A DNA stretch of 64,000 bases from VKMB-3413 sp041027365 (GCF_041027365.1 NZ_JBFTEH010000004.1:186001-250000), one strand, 5' to 3'. Shown: positions 36,616 through 45,946, numbered from the stretch's first letter. The notes: generated from the letters alone by a model not told the origin. Made by a program: numbers and translations.

Positions 36616-37818
36616 ATGTCCGATACCACCGCCACCGCGCCCGCCGGCGCCGCCGACAAGCACGGCCTCTCCACCGTCATGACGGTGCTGTTCGCCGTCG
36701 CCTGCGGGGCGCTGGCGGCCAATCTCTATTACGCCCAGCCGCTGGTGGCGCTGATCGGCGCCGACACCGGCCTGTCGCGCTCGGCCGAGAGCACGGTCGT
36801 GACCTTCACCCAGATCGGCTATGCCAGCGGCCTGGTCCTGCTCGTCCCGCTCGGCGACGTGCTCGAGAACCGCAAGCTGATCCTCGTCACCATGGCGGCG
36901 AACGTCGTCGCCCTCGCGGGCCTCGCGCTGGCGCCGAACCTCGCGGCGCTGTTCGCGCTGATCCTCGTCGTCGGCCTGACCTCCTGCGCGGCGCAGATGC
37001 TGGTGCCGCTCGCCGCCAACCTCGCCCCCGACCACGAGCGCGGCAAGGTCGTCGGCAACGTCATGAGCGGGCTCCTCGCCGGCATCCTCTTCGCCCGCCC
37101 GATCTCCAGCTTCCTCGCCGATTATGTCGGCTGGCGCGGTGTCTTCGGCCTGTCGGCGGGCGTCATCACCGCGCTCATCGTCGCTGGCCTGTTCGTCTTC
37201 CCGACCCGCCGCCCGAGCGGCCGGCAGAAATACCTGTCGCTGATCGCCTCGCTCGGCCGGCTGTTCGTGAAGGAGCCCGTGCTGCGCCGGCGCGGGCTCT
37301 ATCACGCCGCGATGTTCGCCGCCTTCTCGCTGTTCTGGACCGGCGCGCCGATCATCCTTCTGCGAGCGCCGTACAACTTCACGCCGAGCGAGGTGGCGCT
37401 CTTCGCGCTCGCCGGCGTCCTCGGCGTCTTCGCCGCGCCCGTCGCCGGCCGGCTCGCCGACCGCGGCCACAGCCGCGCCGGCACGACGGCGGCGCTCGCC
37501 GTCGCGGTCCTCGCCTTCGTCGCCGCGCTGTTCGGCGAGACCTCGCTCGTCGCGCTTGTGGCCGCCGGCATCCTTATCGATCTCGGGGTCCAGGCGAACC
37601 TCGTCTTCGGCCAGCGCGAGATCTACCAGCTCGACCCGGCCATCCGGAACCGGCTGAACGCGGTCTACATGACCACCTTCTTCCTCGGCGGCGCGCTCGG
37701 CTCGGCGCTGACCAGCCCGATCCTGGAGGGCTATGGCTGGCAGGCGGTCTGCTGGCTCGGCATCGCGCTTCCGGCCGCTGCGCTCGCCTATTTCACGGTG
37801 TTCGACCGGTCGGTCTGA
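36616..37818 (+). CDS. MFS transporter (DHA1-type efflux)
   Basis: A 400-residue major facilitator protein with 12 predicted membrane segments. It has LYYAQPLVALI in the first segments, a conserved loop-2 motif variant (LVPLGDVLENRKLILV), VGLTSCAAQMLVPLAANLAP and the repeat of the loop motif in the second half (GRLADRGHSRAGTTAALAV). The sequence is like the YdeE/YbjJ-type drug or metabolite exporters found in many proteobacteria. The substrate is unknown. It is divergent from moxR (190 bases between) and its 3' end overlaps the convergent acetyltransferase gene by 31 bases. Confidence 0.92.
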   Translation: MSDTTATAPAGAADKHGLSTVMTVLFAVACGALAANLYYAQPLVALIGADTGLSRSAESTVVTFTQIGYASGLVLLVPLGDVLENRKLILVTMAANVVALAGLALAPNLAALFALILVVGLTSCAAQMLVPLAANLAPDHERGKVVGNVMSGLLAGILFARPISSFLADYVGWRGVFGLSAGVITALIVAGLFVFPTRRPSGRQKYLSLIASLGRLFVKEPVLRRRGLYHAAMFAAFSLFWTGAPIILLRAPYNFTPSEVALFALAGVLGVFAAPVAGRLADRGHSRAGTTAALAVAVLAFVAALFGETSLVALVAAGILIDLGVQANLVFGQREIYQLDPAIRNRLNAVYMTTFFLGGALGSALTSPILEGYGWQAVCWLGIALPAAALAYFTVFDRSV

Positions 37819-38489
37819 AGCCCGTCGCCAGCAGCTGCCATGCGAGCCTCCCACTTCTCCAGGAAGGCTTCCGAGACAAGCGCCTGCATGTCCGGCACCG
37901 CCTCGAACAGCGTTTCGAGGGGCCAGTCCCACCAGGCGAGCGCCTGCAGGCGCTCGGCGATCGCGGCGGAGAAGCGCCGCCGGATGGGCTTCGCCGGCAC
38001 GCCGGCGACGATGGTGTAGCGCGGCACGTCCTTCGTTACCACGGCGTTCGCGCCGATCACCGCGCCGTCGCCGACGGTGACGCCGGGCAGGATGACGGCG
38101 CCGTGGCCGATCCAGACGTCGTTGCCGATCGTCACCGGCTTTTCCTGCCGCCGGCCGCGGAACTCGTGATCGACCGGCAGGAAGCGGAAATACTCGTTCG
38201 GGCGGTAGCTGACCTTGTGCGTCGTCACCCGCTCCATCGGATGCTCCAGCGCATTGATCCGCACGGCCGCGGCGATCGAGCAGAACTTGCCGATGCGGGC
38301 ATAGACGGCTTCGCCGTTGCGCTCGAAATAGCTGAAATCGCCGACGGTGACCTCGCGCAGGATGACGCGCGAGCCGATCTCGACATGGCGCCCGAGCTTC
38401 GTGCCCTTGAGTTCCGCCGTCGTGTGGATCCGCGGCTCCGGCGCGCGGAAGCGCAGCGCGGAGCGCCGTTCGTCGTCGTCCTCGGCCAT
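37788..38489 (-). CDS. Left-handed beta-helix acetyltransferase (phosphonate-metabolism associated hexapeptide family)
   Basis: A 233-residue hexapeptide-repeat acyltransferase. Repeats are visible as KLGRHVEIGSRVILREVTVG and IGNDVWIGHGAVILPGVTVG. The segments RIGKFCSIAAAVRINALEHP, YTIVAGVPAKPIRRRF and ERLQALAWWDWPLETL closely fit the family of acetyltransferases often encoded in phosphonate clusters, but there are no phn genes around it here. Related proteins acetylate aminoalkylphosphonates or xenobiotics (CatB type). The ATG at 38489 is chosen; the open frame to 38753 is antisense to the next gene. Confidence 0.9.
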   Translation of the reverse strand: MAEDDDERRSALRFRAPEPRIHTTAELKGTKLGRHVEIGSRVILREVTVGDFSYFERNGEAVYARIGKFCSIAAAVRINALEHPMERVTTHKVSYRPNEYFRFLPVDHEFRGRRQEKPVTIGNDVWIGHGAVILPGVTVGDGAVIGANAVVTKDVPRYTIVAGVPAKPIRRRFSAAIAERLQALAWWDWPLETLFEAVPDMQALVSEAFLEKWEARMAAAGDGLQTDRSNTVK

Positions 38490-38640
38490 GTCCGTCCTCC
38501 TGCCGCCGTCTTCTGGCGGGTATAGTGGACCCCGCCGGCGGACGGAATGTCCGGTCGCCTTGCGGCGCGAAGCCGTGCTAGGCGGCGAGGCGAGGAAAGC
38601 GGGGAGGCGGGGCCGCCGGACGTTCGGCCCCGAAGAGAGC

Positions 38641-39231
38641 ATGAGCGGAACGCAGATCCTTCGAACCGGTCTCTGGGCCGTCGCCGCGCTGATCGCCGGC
38701 GCGATGGTCGCCATGGTGTTCGTCGTCTCGGGCGGCGGTCCGGCCACCGGCAAGCCCTACGGCCAGCCGTTCAGCCTGACCGACCAGAACGGCCGGCCGA
38801 TCACGCAGGCGGATCTGCGCGGCGAGCCGGCGGCGGTGTTCTTCGGCTACACCCACTGTCCGGACGTCTGCCCGACGACGCTCTACGAACTTGCCGGCTA
38901 CCAGGCGCAGCTGAAGAAGGAGGGCAAGCGGCTCCGTGTCGTCTTCGTCACCGTCGATCCGCAGCGCGACACGCCCGCGGTCCTGAAGGACTACGTCTCC
39001 GCCGTCTCCGACGACGTCACCGCGATCACCGGCGATCCCGCCAAGGTGGCGGCGATGGCGAAGGGCTGGGGGATCTACTTCAAGAAGGTCGGGGAGGGCG
39101 ACGACTACACGATGGACCACACCGCGACGACCTTCCTCCTCAATCCCGACGGTACGCTGGCGGGGACGATCGCCTATGGCGAGGATCCGAAGATCGAGCA
39201 GAAGAAGCTGGAAAAGCTGGTCGGGGCGTGA
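38641..39231 (+). CDS. SCO1/SenC family copper-binding protein
   Basis: A 196-residue membrane-anchored thioredoxin-fold protein that delivers copper to the CuA site of cytochrome c oxidase or acts as a thiol reductant. One N-terminal membrane helix (WAVAALIAGAMVAMVFVVSG) precedes the domain: FFGYTHCPDVCPTTLYELAG contains the CxxxC copper ligands, and MDHTATTFLLNPDG the histidine ligand. VVFVTVDPQRDTP is also conserved. The ATG at 38641 is the sensible start; the long upstream frame is noise. No oxidase genes are adjacent. Confidence 0.93.
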   Translation: MSGTQILRTGLWAVAALIAGAMVAMVFVVSGGGPATGKPYGQPFSLTDQNGRPITQADLRGEPAAVFFGYTHCPDVCPTTLYELAGYQAQLKKEGKRLRVVFVTVDPQRDTPAVLKDYVSAVSDDVTAITGDPAKVAAMAKGWGIYFKKVGEGDDYTMDHTATTFLLNPDGTLAGTIAYGEDPKIEQKKLEKLVGA

Positions 39232-39305
39232 CAGCCACGCCGGGATGAGGATGCCGCCTCAGCCGAAGCTTGCCTGTGCCCCCCCGCCTATGGCAGGCTC
39301 AAGTC

Positions 39306-39539
39306 ATGAGCGTCACCGTGGAACTGACAGCGGAACTGAAGGCGCGGGTCGAGGCACTCGCGGCACGCTCGCGCCGCTCCGTGTCGGATGTCATGAAGGA
39401 CGCCCTGGAAGGCGGGCTCTCGCTGGAATGGCAGGAGCACTACCTCGACCGGGTCGAAGCCGGGATCGCCGCGGCAGAGGACGGTGACTTCGCGGGGCCG
39501 GAAGACGTGGAACGCGTTCTGGCGAAGTACCGCGGGTGA
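39306..39539 (+). CDS. Ribbon-helix-helix antitoxin (ParD/RelB-like)
   Basis: A 77-residue protein whose N-terminal part (VTVELTAELKARVEALAARS, then RRSVSDVMKDAL) is a ribbon-helix-helix DNA-binding domain. The C-terminal part (HYLDRVEAGIAAAEDGDFAG, then PEDVERVLAKY) is the toxin-neutralising helix seen in antitoxins paired with ParE/RelE toxins. Its stop overlaps the toxin start as TGATG. Such antitoxins usually repress their own operon together with the toxin. Confidence 0.9.
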   Translation: MSVTVELTAELKARVEALAARSRRSVSDVMKDALEGGLSLEWQEHYLDRVEAGIAAAEDGDFAGPEDVERVLAKYRG

Positions 39540-39820
39540 TGCGCGTCCTCTGGACGCGCCCCGCCCTGGCTGATCTCGATCGAATCCAGGATTTCATCGC
39601 CGCGGACAATCCCCGAGCCGCCTATCGCCTGACCCAGAGGCTCGTCGACCAGGCCGCGCGGCTCTCGCAGACTCCGATGATCGGGCGGCCGGGCAGGGTG
39701 GTCGGAACTCGGGAACTGGTGGCTTCGGGAACACCCTACATTCTGGTCTACCGATTGCGTGACAGAGCGGAGATTCTTGCGGTCGTTCATGGCGCGCGCG
39801 ATTGGCCGAGAGACTTCTGA
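39539..39820 (+). CDS. ParE/RelE family toxin
   Basis: A 93-residue toxin of the ParE/RelE superfamily: VLWTRPALADLDRIQDFIAA, NPRAAYRLTQRLVDQAARLS, then MIGRPGRVVGTRELVASGTP, YILVYRLRDRAEILAVVHGA and RDWPRDF at the end. The pattern is closer to ParE (gyrase poison) than to ribosome-dependent RelE, but the target cannot be decided here. A GTG codon directly precedes the ATG at 39539. It is encoded immediately after its antitoxin. Confidence 0.92.
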   Translation: MRVLWTRPALADLDRIQDFIAADNPRAAYRLTQRLVDQAARLSQTPMIGRPGRVVGTRELVASGTPYILVYRLRDRAEILAVVHGARDWPRDF

Positions 39821-40000
39821 CCTCGTTGTGTCGTGGGGTGTCTGCCCGGAAGCCCCGGCGATGCGTGCTGAGCGCTCTCCCGGACGGGGCAGCGATGCCG
39901 ACCCGCTGCCGGCGATTTTCCATCGAGTGGGCGAACCCGTTCCCGGCTGACTGCGTTGCGCTAGCTTCGACCGCTCGCGCCGAAGAAAGTGTCCCGCTTC

Positions 40001-41926
40001 ATGCATGATCTCGCGCTGCAACTCGCCCTGATCGGCGTCGCAGGGATAGCCTCGCAATGGGTGGCCTGGCGCCTCCGCATTCCGGCGATCGTCATCCTGT
40101 TCCTGGTCGGCCTCGTCTTCGGGCCGCTGACCGGCCTGATGAACCCGCGCGCGGACTTCGGCGAACTCTACACGCCGCTGGTCTCGACCGCCGTCGCGAT
40201 CATCCTGTTCGAGGGCGGGCTCACGCTGAATTTCCGCGAGATCCGCGAGACCTCCACCGCGGTCCGCCGGGTCGTGCTGGTCTCCAGCCCGCTGGTCTGG
40301 ATCATGACCGCAGGCGTCGCGCACTATGTCGGCAACCTGTCCTGGCCGACCGCCATCATCCTCGGCGCACTGCTCGTCGTCACCGGGCCGACGGTGATCA
40401 TGCCGCTGCTGCGGCACGCGCGGCTGGAGTCGCGCCCGGCCTCGATCCTGCGCTGGGAAGCGATCCTCAACGATCCGGTCGGCGCACTGTTCGCGGTCAT
40501 CGCCTTCGAAACCTATCTCGTGCTGCGCGGCTGGCACGCCGCCGGCAGCCTCATCCTCACCGCGCTGCTCGCTCTCGGCATCGCGATCGGCGGCGGCATC
40601 CTCGTCGGCCGCCTGCTCGGCCGGGCCTTCACGCGCGGCTACGTGCCGGAATATCTCAAGGCGCCGATCCTCTTCGCCACCGTCATCGGCATGAACTCCT
40701 TCACCAACCTGGTGCTCGAGGAGGCGGGCCTGCTGACGGTCACGGTCATGGGCATCACCATGGCCAATGCCAAGATCGCCAGCCTCGGCGAGCTGAAGCG
40801 CTTCAAGGAGACCGTGACGATCCTGCTCGTCTCGGGCCTGTTCATCGTGCTGACGGCGTCGCTGCAGATGACCGTGATCCGCAGCCTCGAATGGCGGGTG
40901 CTGGTGTTCATCGCGGCCTCGCTCGTGATCGTGCGCCCGCTCGCGATCTATCTCGCGACGATCGGCGCCGGGCTCCACTGGCGCGAGCGCCTGCTGGTCG
41001 CCTGGATCGCCCCGCGCGGCATCGTCGCCGTCGCGGTGGCGGGCCTGTTCGGCGCGACGCTGGTGCGCATGGGCGTTTCCGACGGCGACAGGATGATCGC
41101 CTACACCTTCGCGCTCGTCGCCGCGACGATCGTCTTCCACGGCTTCACGCTCGGCCCGCTGGCGCGGCTCCTGAAGCTGCGGTCGGCGGATCGGCCGGGC
41201 GTGCTCATCGTCGGCGCCTCGCGCTTCTCGATCGCGCTGGCGCGGCGGCTGAAGGCGCAGGACGTCCCGGTGCTGATCGCCGATTCCAACTGGTCGCGCA
41301 TATCCGAGGCGCGGCTGGCGGAAGTCGACGTCTGGTTCGGCGAGATCCTGTCGGAAGCCGCTCATCACGGCCTCAACCTCTCGCGCTTCGATCATCTGGT
41401 GGCCGCGACCGACAACGATGCCTACAACGCGCTGATCTGCACAGATTTCGGCGCGGAGATCGGCCGCACCGAGGTCTTCCAGATCGGCGACATCGGAACC
41501 GGCGGCACCTCCGAGCGCCATGCGATGCATTTCACCATCGGGGGCCTGCCGCTGTTCCGGCCGGGGAAATCCTTCGCCGAACTGCGCGATCTGGTCGTCG
41601 ACGGCTGGTCGTTCCAGGCGACGCGCTTGACGGAGGAGTTCGGCTATGACCGTTTCGTCGAGACGCGGCCGGAGGGCACGCATGTGGTCCTGTGGATTCG
41701 GCCCTCCGGCGCGGTTGTCTTCGCTTCGGCGGAAGGGTCCGGCGAACCGGACGAGGGCGACACGATCATCGCCTTCGGGCCGCCGCGGCAGGAGCGCGAG
41801 CAGGAGAAGATCGTGAAAGGCACCATGACCGAGCGCGAGGCCCGGGCGGAGCGGGCCCGCAAGACGGCCGAAGAAGTCTCCGGGCGGGCGGAGGAGGCGG
41901 CATCCCGCGCCGAGGCGCCCGTCTGA
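40001..41926 (+). CDS. CPA-family sodium/proton antiporter with C-terminal TrkA-N domain
   Basis: A 641-residue inner-membrane antiporter. The first 390 residues form 12-13 membrane segments with the CPA1 features PAIVILFLVGLVFGPLTGLM, ILFEGGLTLNFREI and the ion-binding region RWEAILNDPVGALFAVIAFE (ND-P motif). Then comes a Rossmann-type regulatory TrkA-N domain (GVLIVGASRFSIALARRL) and a TrkA-C like end, closing with a basic/acidic coiled tail. A GTG at 39989 is an alternative start, but GAAGAAAG suits the ATG at 40001. The next gene overlaps its stop as TGATG. Confidence 0.9.
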   Translation: MHDLALQLALIGVAGIASQWVAWRLRIPAIVILFLVGLVFGPLTGLMNPRADFGELYTPLVSTAVAIILFEGGLTLNFREIRETSTAVRRVVLVSSPLVWIMTAGVAHYVGNLSWPTAIILGALLVVTGPTVIMPLLRHARLESRPASILRWEAILNDPVGALFAVIAFETYLVLRGWHAAGSLILTALLALGIAIGGGILVGRLLGRAFTRGYVPEYLKAPILFATVIGMNSFTNLVLEEAGLLTVTVMGITMANAKIASLGELKRFKETVTILLVSGLFIVLTASLQMTVIRSLEWRVLVFIAASLVIVRPLAIYLATIGAGLHWRERLLVAWIAPRGIVAVAVAGLFGATLVRMGVSDGDRMIAYTFALVAATIVFHGFTLGPLARLLKLRSADRPGVLIVGASRFSIALARRLKAQDVPVLIADSNWSRISEARLAEVDVWFGEILSEAAHHGLNLSRFDHLVAATDNDAYNALICTDFGAEIGRTEVFQIGDIGTGGTSERHAMHFTIGGLPLFRPGKSFAELRDLVVDGWSFQATRLTEEFGYDRFVETRPEGTHVVLWIRPSGAVVFASAEGSGEPDEGDTIIAFGPPRQEREQEKIVKGTMTEREARAERARKTAEEVSGRAEEAASRAEAPV

Positions 41927-42798
41927 TGCCGCAGGTCCGCTATTTCTTCCGGGCGGGGAAGGGTGCGGCCGAGGCCGCCTATGCCCGGCTCGACGCGGCC
42001 TTCGAGGAAGAGGGCGCGCCCCTCGCCATCGCCGAGATCGACGAGGCGCGCGCGATCTTCGAGGTCTCGGCCTATCTCGAGACCGAGCCGGGCGGCGACC
42101 GTGCGGCCGATGTGGCCGCGGCGGCAGACCTCGATTCCCCGGACGCTGTCTCGCGCGAAGAGCTTCCCGAGCAGGACTGGATGGCGGCGGTCCTCGCGGC
42201 GCTGAAGCCGGTGCGCGCAGGCCGGTTCCTCGTCCACGGTGCGCACGACCGCGACAGGGTGGCGGTGAACGATCTCGCGATCGAGATCGAAGCCGGCCAG
42301 GCTTTCGGCACCGGCCATCACGGCACCACCGCCGGCTGCCTCACGATGATCGGCGACCTCGCCCTGCGCAACCGGCCGCGGAACGCGCTGGACCTCGGGA
42401 CCGGAAGCGCCGTTCTCGCCATCGGCCTCGCCAAGCTGGCGCGCATTCCGGTGCTCGCGACCGACATCGATCCGGTGGCCGTCGACGTCGCCGCTGCCAA
42501 CATCGCCGCGAACGGCGTCTCGCACTACGTCGAGACCGCCGTTTCGGAAGGCTTTCGGGCGCCGGCGGTTCGGCAGGGGGCGCCATACGACCTGATCGTC
42601 GCCAACATCCTCGCCGGCCCGCTGATCGCGCTGGCGCGCGACTTCCGGCAGTTCATCGCGCCGCGCGGCGACATCGTCCTCTCGGGCATCCTGACCCATC
42701 AGCGCGCGGCCGTTCTCGCCGCCTTCCGGGCGCAGGGCATGATCCACCGGCGCACGCTGACGCGCGGCGAATGGGTGACGCTGCATCTCTCTCGCTGA
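41926..42798 (+). CDS. prmA: PrmA-like ribosomal protein L11 methyltransferase
   Basis: A 290-residue SAM-dependent methyltransferase of the PrmA family, which trimethylates ribosomal protein L11. The C-terminal catalytic domain shows the family signature EAGQAFGTGHHGTTAGCL, the SAM-binding NALDLGTGSAVLAIGLAKL, VLATDIDPVAVDVAAANIA and the NPPY-like YDLIVANILAGPL. The N-terminal part (YFFRAGKGAAEAAYARLDAA) is the substrate-recognition domain. Its start overlaps the antiporter stop by one base. A hairpin follows the gene. Confidence 0.92.
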   Translation: MPQVRYFFRAGKGAAEAAYARLDAAFEEEGAPLAIAEIDEARAIFEVSAYLETEPGGDRAADVAAAADLDSPDAVSREELPEQDWMAAVLAALKPVRAGRFLVHGAHDRDRVAVNDLAIEIEAGQAFGTGHHGTTAGCLTMIGDLALRNRPRNALDLGTGSAVLAIGLAKLARIPVLATDIDPVAVDVAAANIAANGVSHYVETAVSEGFRAPAVRQGAPYDLIVANILAGPLIALARDFRQFIAPRGDIVLSGILTHQRAAVLAAFRAQGMIHRRTLTRGEWVTLHLSR

Positions 42799-42839
42799 GG
42801 CCAGCGCTCAAAGCTTTTCGGGAGAGCGGCGGTCAATGA

Positions 42840-42870
42840 AAAACCCGGCCGCGAAGCCGCGACCGGGTTC
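42840..42870 (-). terminator. Hairpin terminator between convergent genes
   Basis: Arms aacccggccgcg and cgcgaccgggtt form a stem with one internal mismatch. On the minus strand it is followed by TTTTT, so it ends the small gene at 42911; it may also stop prmA transcripts. Confidence 0.75.
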
Positions 42871-42910
42871 CAAGGGGGAATGTCTGCCGGCTTACCCGGC
42901 TGTCGCCCGC

Positions 42911-43120
42911 TCAGCGACGGACTGGCTCAGAGCCCTCGAACAGCGAGCCGCGCTGCGACTGCTCGCCGACGGTCTGGCTGGTGAAGCGGTAGTGCGTCGC
43001 GATGTAGCGGCGGGCTTCCCGCTCGCGGGCTTCGATGAGGCGGTCGAACATGTTGCGCATGACGCCCTTGCCCTGGCGGCCACTGCGAAGGCTGACGTCG
43101 GTGAAGGTCGTGGTAGCCAT
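42911..43120 (-). CDS. Small hypothetical protein (69 residues)
   Basis: The product begins MATTTFTDVSLRSGRQGKGV, continues MRNMFDRLIEAREREARRYI and ends with a polar tail (SQRGSLFEGSEPVRR). The middle is a charged amphipathic helix; the whole is basic and soluble. I do not recognise the family. AGGAGAGACGAG precedes the ATG, a strong ribosome binding site, and a terminator with a T-run follows the stop, so expression is likely. The ORF is open upstream, but those residues lack coding character. Confidence 0.65.
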   Translation of the reverse strand: MATTTFTDVSLRSGRQGKGVMRNMFDRLIEAREREARRYIATHYRFTSQTVGEQSQRGSLFEGSEPVRR

Positions 43121-43347
43121 CTCGTCTCTCCTGGTCTGGCTTTGAAGGCCTCCCGTTGAGTGGAATATGCTGATTCCGCTGGCGGTCAGGTAGCGGCCGG
43201 CACGCATAGGTCCTATCCGCTTATTGCAATGCAGCATAAAGCGCCTGTTCATCATCCGGTAAGATTTCCCCGGTGGGGTCCGGGACCCTATCTTCATCGG
43301 CCAAGGCGCGGCCCGTTGCCCTCCCTCCACCCCGTCAGAGAAGCCTC

Positions 43348-45177
43348 ATGTTCCAGAATTTCGATGCGACCAGCGATCATTCCCAGAGTGCCGCCCGGGT
43401 GGATCGGCTGCGAGCCGATCTCGCCGCCGCCGGCCTGGACGGGTTCATCGTGCCGCGCGCCGACGAGCATCAGGGCGAGTACATTCCGGCCTCGGCCGCG
43501 CGGCTCGAATGGCTGACGGGCTTCTCCGGCTCGGCGGGTGTCGCGGTCGTCCTCGCCGACAGGGCGGCGATCCTCGTCGACGGGCGCTACACGCTGCAGG
43601 TCCGCTCGCAGGTCGATCTCGGGGTCTTCGAACCGGTCTCGTCCGTCGACACCCCGCTCGCCGACTTCCTGCGCGGTGCCGCCGCCGGCAAGCGCATCGG
43701 CTATGATCCCTGGCTGCATACCTCCGGCGAGGTGAAGCGCCTGAAGGAAGCGCTGCGGGCGGTCGATGGGGAACTCGTCCCGGTGCGCGGCAACCCGATC
43801 GACCGGATCTGGAACGACCGTCCGGCGCCGCCGAAGGGCCGGGCCGTCGTCCAGCCCGACGCCCATGCCGGCCGGCCGGCCTCAGAGAAGCTCGCGCAGC
43901 TCTCCGGCAAGCTCGCGGAGGCGAAGGCCGACTTGACGGTTCTGACCGATCCGTCCTCGGTCGCCTGGACCTTCAACATCCGGGGCAGCGACGTGCCGCA
44001 TACGCCCTTGGCCCTGTCCTTCGCGATCATCCGGACGGAGGGGCGGCCCACCCTGTTCATCGATCCTGACAAGCTCGACGCCGGCGTGCGGACCCATCTG
44101 AGCGCGCTGGCGGAGCTTGCCGAGCCCGAGACCTTCGAGCCGGCGCTGCGCAAGGAGGCGGCGGAGCGTGCCGTCGGGCTCGACCCGCAGCTTGCCGCGG
44201 CGCGCCTCTCGGACCTCGTCGTCGAGGCGGGCGGCAGAGTGGTCGAGATGGCGGACCCGGCGCGGCTGCCGCGCGCGATCAAGAACGACGGGGAGATCGC
44301 CGGCTCGCGGGCGGCGCATCTCAGGGACGGCGCGGCGATCACCGCCTTTCTCGCCTGGCTCGACCGTCAGGCACCGGGGACGGTGACCGAAATCGGCGCG
44401 GCCGAGCGGCTGGAGGCGCTGCGGGCCGAGTTCGGCGAGCGGGACGGCCAGCCGTTGCGCGACATCTCCTTCGACACGATCGCGGGCTCGGGGCCGAACG
44501 GCGCGATCGTGCACTACCGGGTCAACCGGGAGAGCGACCGCGTGCTGGCAGAGGGCGAGCTGTTCCTGCTGGATTCCGGGGCGCAGTACCAGGACGGCAC
44601 GACCGACATCACCCGGACGATGCCGATCGGCACGCCGACGGCGGAGATGCGAGAGAAGTTCACGCTGGTCCTGAAGGGGATGATCGCGATCTCGACGGCG
44701 CGCTTCCCGAAGGGCACGCGCGGCGTCGACCTCGACCCGCTGGCGCGCATCGCGCTGTGGAAGGCGGGCTGCGACTACGCCCACGGCACCGGCCACGGCG
44801 TCGGCTCCTACCTCGCCGTGCACGAGGGGCCGCAGTCGATCTCCAGGCGCGGCATGGCGGTGCTGGAGCCCGGCATGATCCTCTCCAACGAACCCGGCTA
44901 CTACCGCGAGGGCGCCTTCGGCATCCGGATCGAGAACCTCGTCCTCGTCGAGCCCGCGGCGCCGGTCGCCGGCGGCGACATCGACATGCTCGGCTTCTCG
45001 ACCCTGACGCTGGCGCCGATCGACCTCCGGCTGGTCGAGCCGGGCCGTCTCACGGCGGAGGAGACCCGCTGGCTGGACGCCTATCACGCGGCGGTGCGCG
45101 AGGCGCTGTCGCCGCGCCTCGGCGACGCCGATCGCGCCTGGCTGGCCGCGGCGACGCGGTCGCTCGCCAAGGGCTGA
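43348..45177 (+). CDS. pepP: Xaa-Pro aminopeptidase (M24B, aminopeptidase P)
   Basis: A 609-residue metallopeptidase that removes an N-terminal residue preceding proline. It is the long three-domain form: two creatinase-like N-terminal domains (LAAAGLDGFIVPRADEHQGE, AILVDGRYTLQVRSQVDLG) and the pita-bread catalytic domain. The metal ligands are visible: both aspartates in LLDSGAQYQDGTTDITRT, the histidine in HGTGHGVGSYLAVHEGPQ, and the glutamates in LSNEPGYYREGAFGIRIEN. The ATG at 43348 is chosen. No operon partner. Confidence 0.96.
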   Translation: MFQNFDATSDHSQSAARVDRLRADLAAAGLDGFIVPRADEHQGEYIPASAARLEWLTGFSGSAGVAVVLADRAAILVDGRYTLQVRSQVDLGVFEPVSSVDTPLADFLRGAAAGKRIGYDPWLHTSGEVKRLKEALRAVDGELVPVRGNPIDRIWNDRPAPPKGRAVVQPDAHAGRPASEKLAQLSGKLAEAKADLTVLTDPSSVAWTFNIRGSDVPHTPLALSFAIIRTEGRPTLFIDPDKLDAGVRTHLSALAELAEPETFEPALRKEAAERAVGLDPQLAAARLSDLVVEAGGRVVEMADPARLPRAIKNDGEIAGSRAAHLRDGAAITAFLAWLDRQAPGTVTEIGAAERLEALRAEFGERDGQPLRDISFDTIAGSGPNGAIVHYRVNRESDRVLAEGELFLLDSGAQYQDGTTDITRTMPIGTPTAEMREKFTLVLKGMIAISTARFPKGTRGVDLDPLARIALWKAGCDYAHGTGHGVGSYLAVHEGPQSISRRGMAVLEPGMILSNEPGYYREGAFGIRIENLVLVEPAAPVAGGDIDMLGFSTLTLAPIDLRLVEPGRLTAEETRWLDAYHAAVREALSPRLGDADRAWLAAATRSLAKG

Positions 45178-45331
45178 GCGTCAGGGGCGGCGGGCTTTGC
45201 CCGGCCGCCCGCGCTGCAGTATTCCGTTGCAGAAGTAACTGATTACCAGTGTTAACATTGCGAAAGGTTCGGGAACGCCGGGAGTCTGCCTCCGTTTCGC
45301 TTTCACAGGTCATGAAAACAGGAGGATTTCC

Positions 45332-45874
45332 ATGAAGCGCATCTTCGCCACCACCACCGCCATCCTTCTCGCCCTCGGCACCTCGGCCTTTGCGGCGAAC
45401 TCGATCACGACCAAGGGCGTCAGCGAGACCGGCAACACCCTGACCGTCCCGATGGTGAAGGCCAATGCCGACGGCTATCTGGTCATCCATGCGATGAAGA
45501 ACGGCCATCCGGTCGAGCCGCAGTCGGTCGGCCATGCGGCGATCCACAAGGGCGAGAACGACAACGTCCAGGTCACGCTCGACCATCCGCTGAAGCGTGG
45601 CCAGAAGTACCTTGCCATGCTCCACAAGGAGACCAACAACAACGGCACCTACGACTTCGGCAAGGGCAACACCAAGGTCGACACGCCGATGATGGCGAAC
45701 GGCAAGCCGGTGACCAAGACCTTCCGCCTGAGCGCCAACGCCGCCGGCATGTCCAGCCACAAGACCATGTCGACCCACAAGGCGACGTCCGGCAAGGCGA
45801 TGACCAACGGCTCGACCAACGGCGTGGCCGGCATGTCGACGTCCGACCAGGACATGGACAGCGACGCCAAGTAA
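45332..45874 (+). CDS. Secreted DUF7282-like protein
   Basis: A 180-residue exported protein with signal peptide MKRIFATTTAILLALGTSAF, cleaved after AA. The mature domain (about 25-130) resembles DUF7282: VPMVKANADGYLVIHAMKNG, VGHAAIHKGENDNVQVTLDH and KYLAMLHKETNNNGTYDFGK. The C-terminal 45 residues are low complexity, rich in serine, threonine, methionine, histidine and lysine. Function is unknown; the family is extracytoplasmic. AGGAGG-like bases (acaggaggatttcc) precede the ATG. A strong terminator follows. Confidence 0.85.
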   Translation: MKRIFATTTAILLALGTSAFAANSITTKGVSETGNTLTVPMVKANADGYLVIHAMKNGHPVEPQSVGHAAIHKGENDNVQVTLDHPLKRGQKYLAMLHKETNNNGTYDFGKGNTKVDTPMMANGKPVTKTFRLSANAAGMSSHKTMSTHKATSGKAMTNGSTNGVAGMSTSDQDMDSDAK

Positions 45875-45917
45875 GCTGAAGCCTCCGGACGATCCCGGAT
45901 CGTTCCGGCTCTCTGCG

Positions 45918-45946
45918 AAGGGCGGTCCCGCGGGGCCGCCCCTTTT
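45918..45946 (+). terminator. Rho-independent terminator after DUF7282 gene
   Basis: Arms gggcggtccc and ggggccgccc pair over ten bases with one G-U pair, followed by CTTTT. It lies about 45 bases after the stop at 45874. Confidence 0.8.

Noticed and set aside
39759..40008. Small plus-strand ORFs between the toxin and antiporter genes
   Set aside because: They overlap the toxin end, have no ribosome binding site and show no family features.
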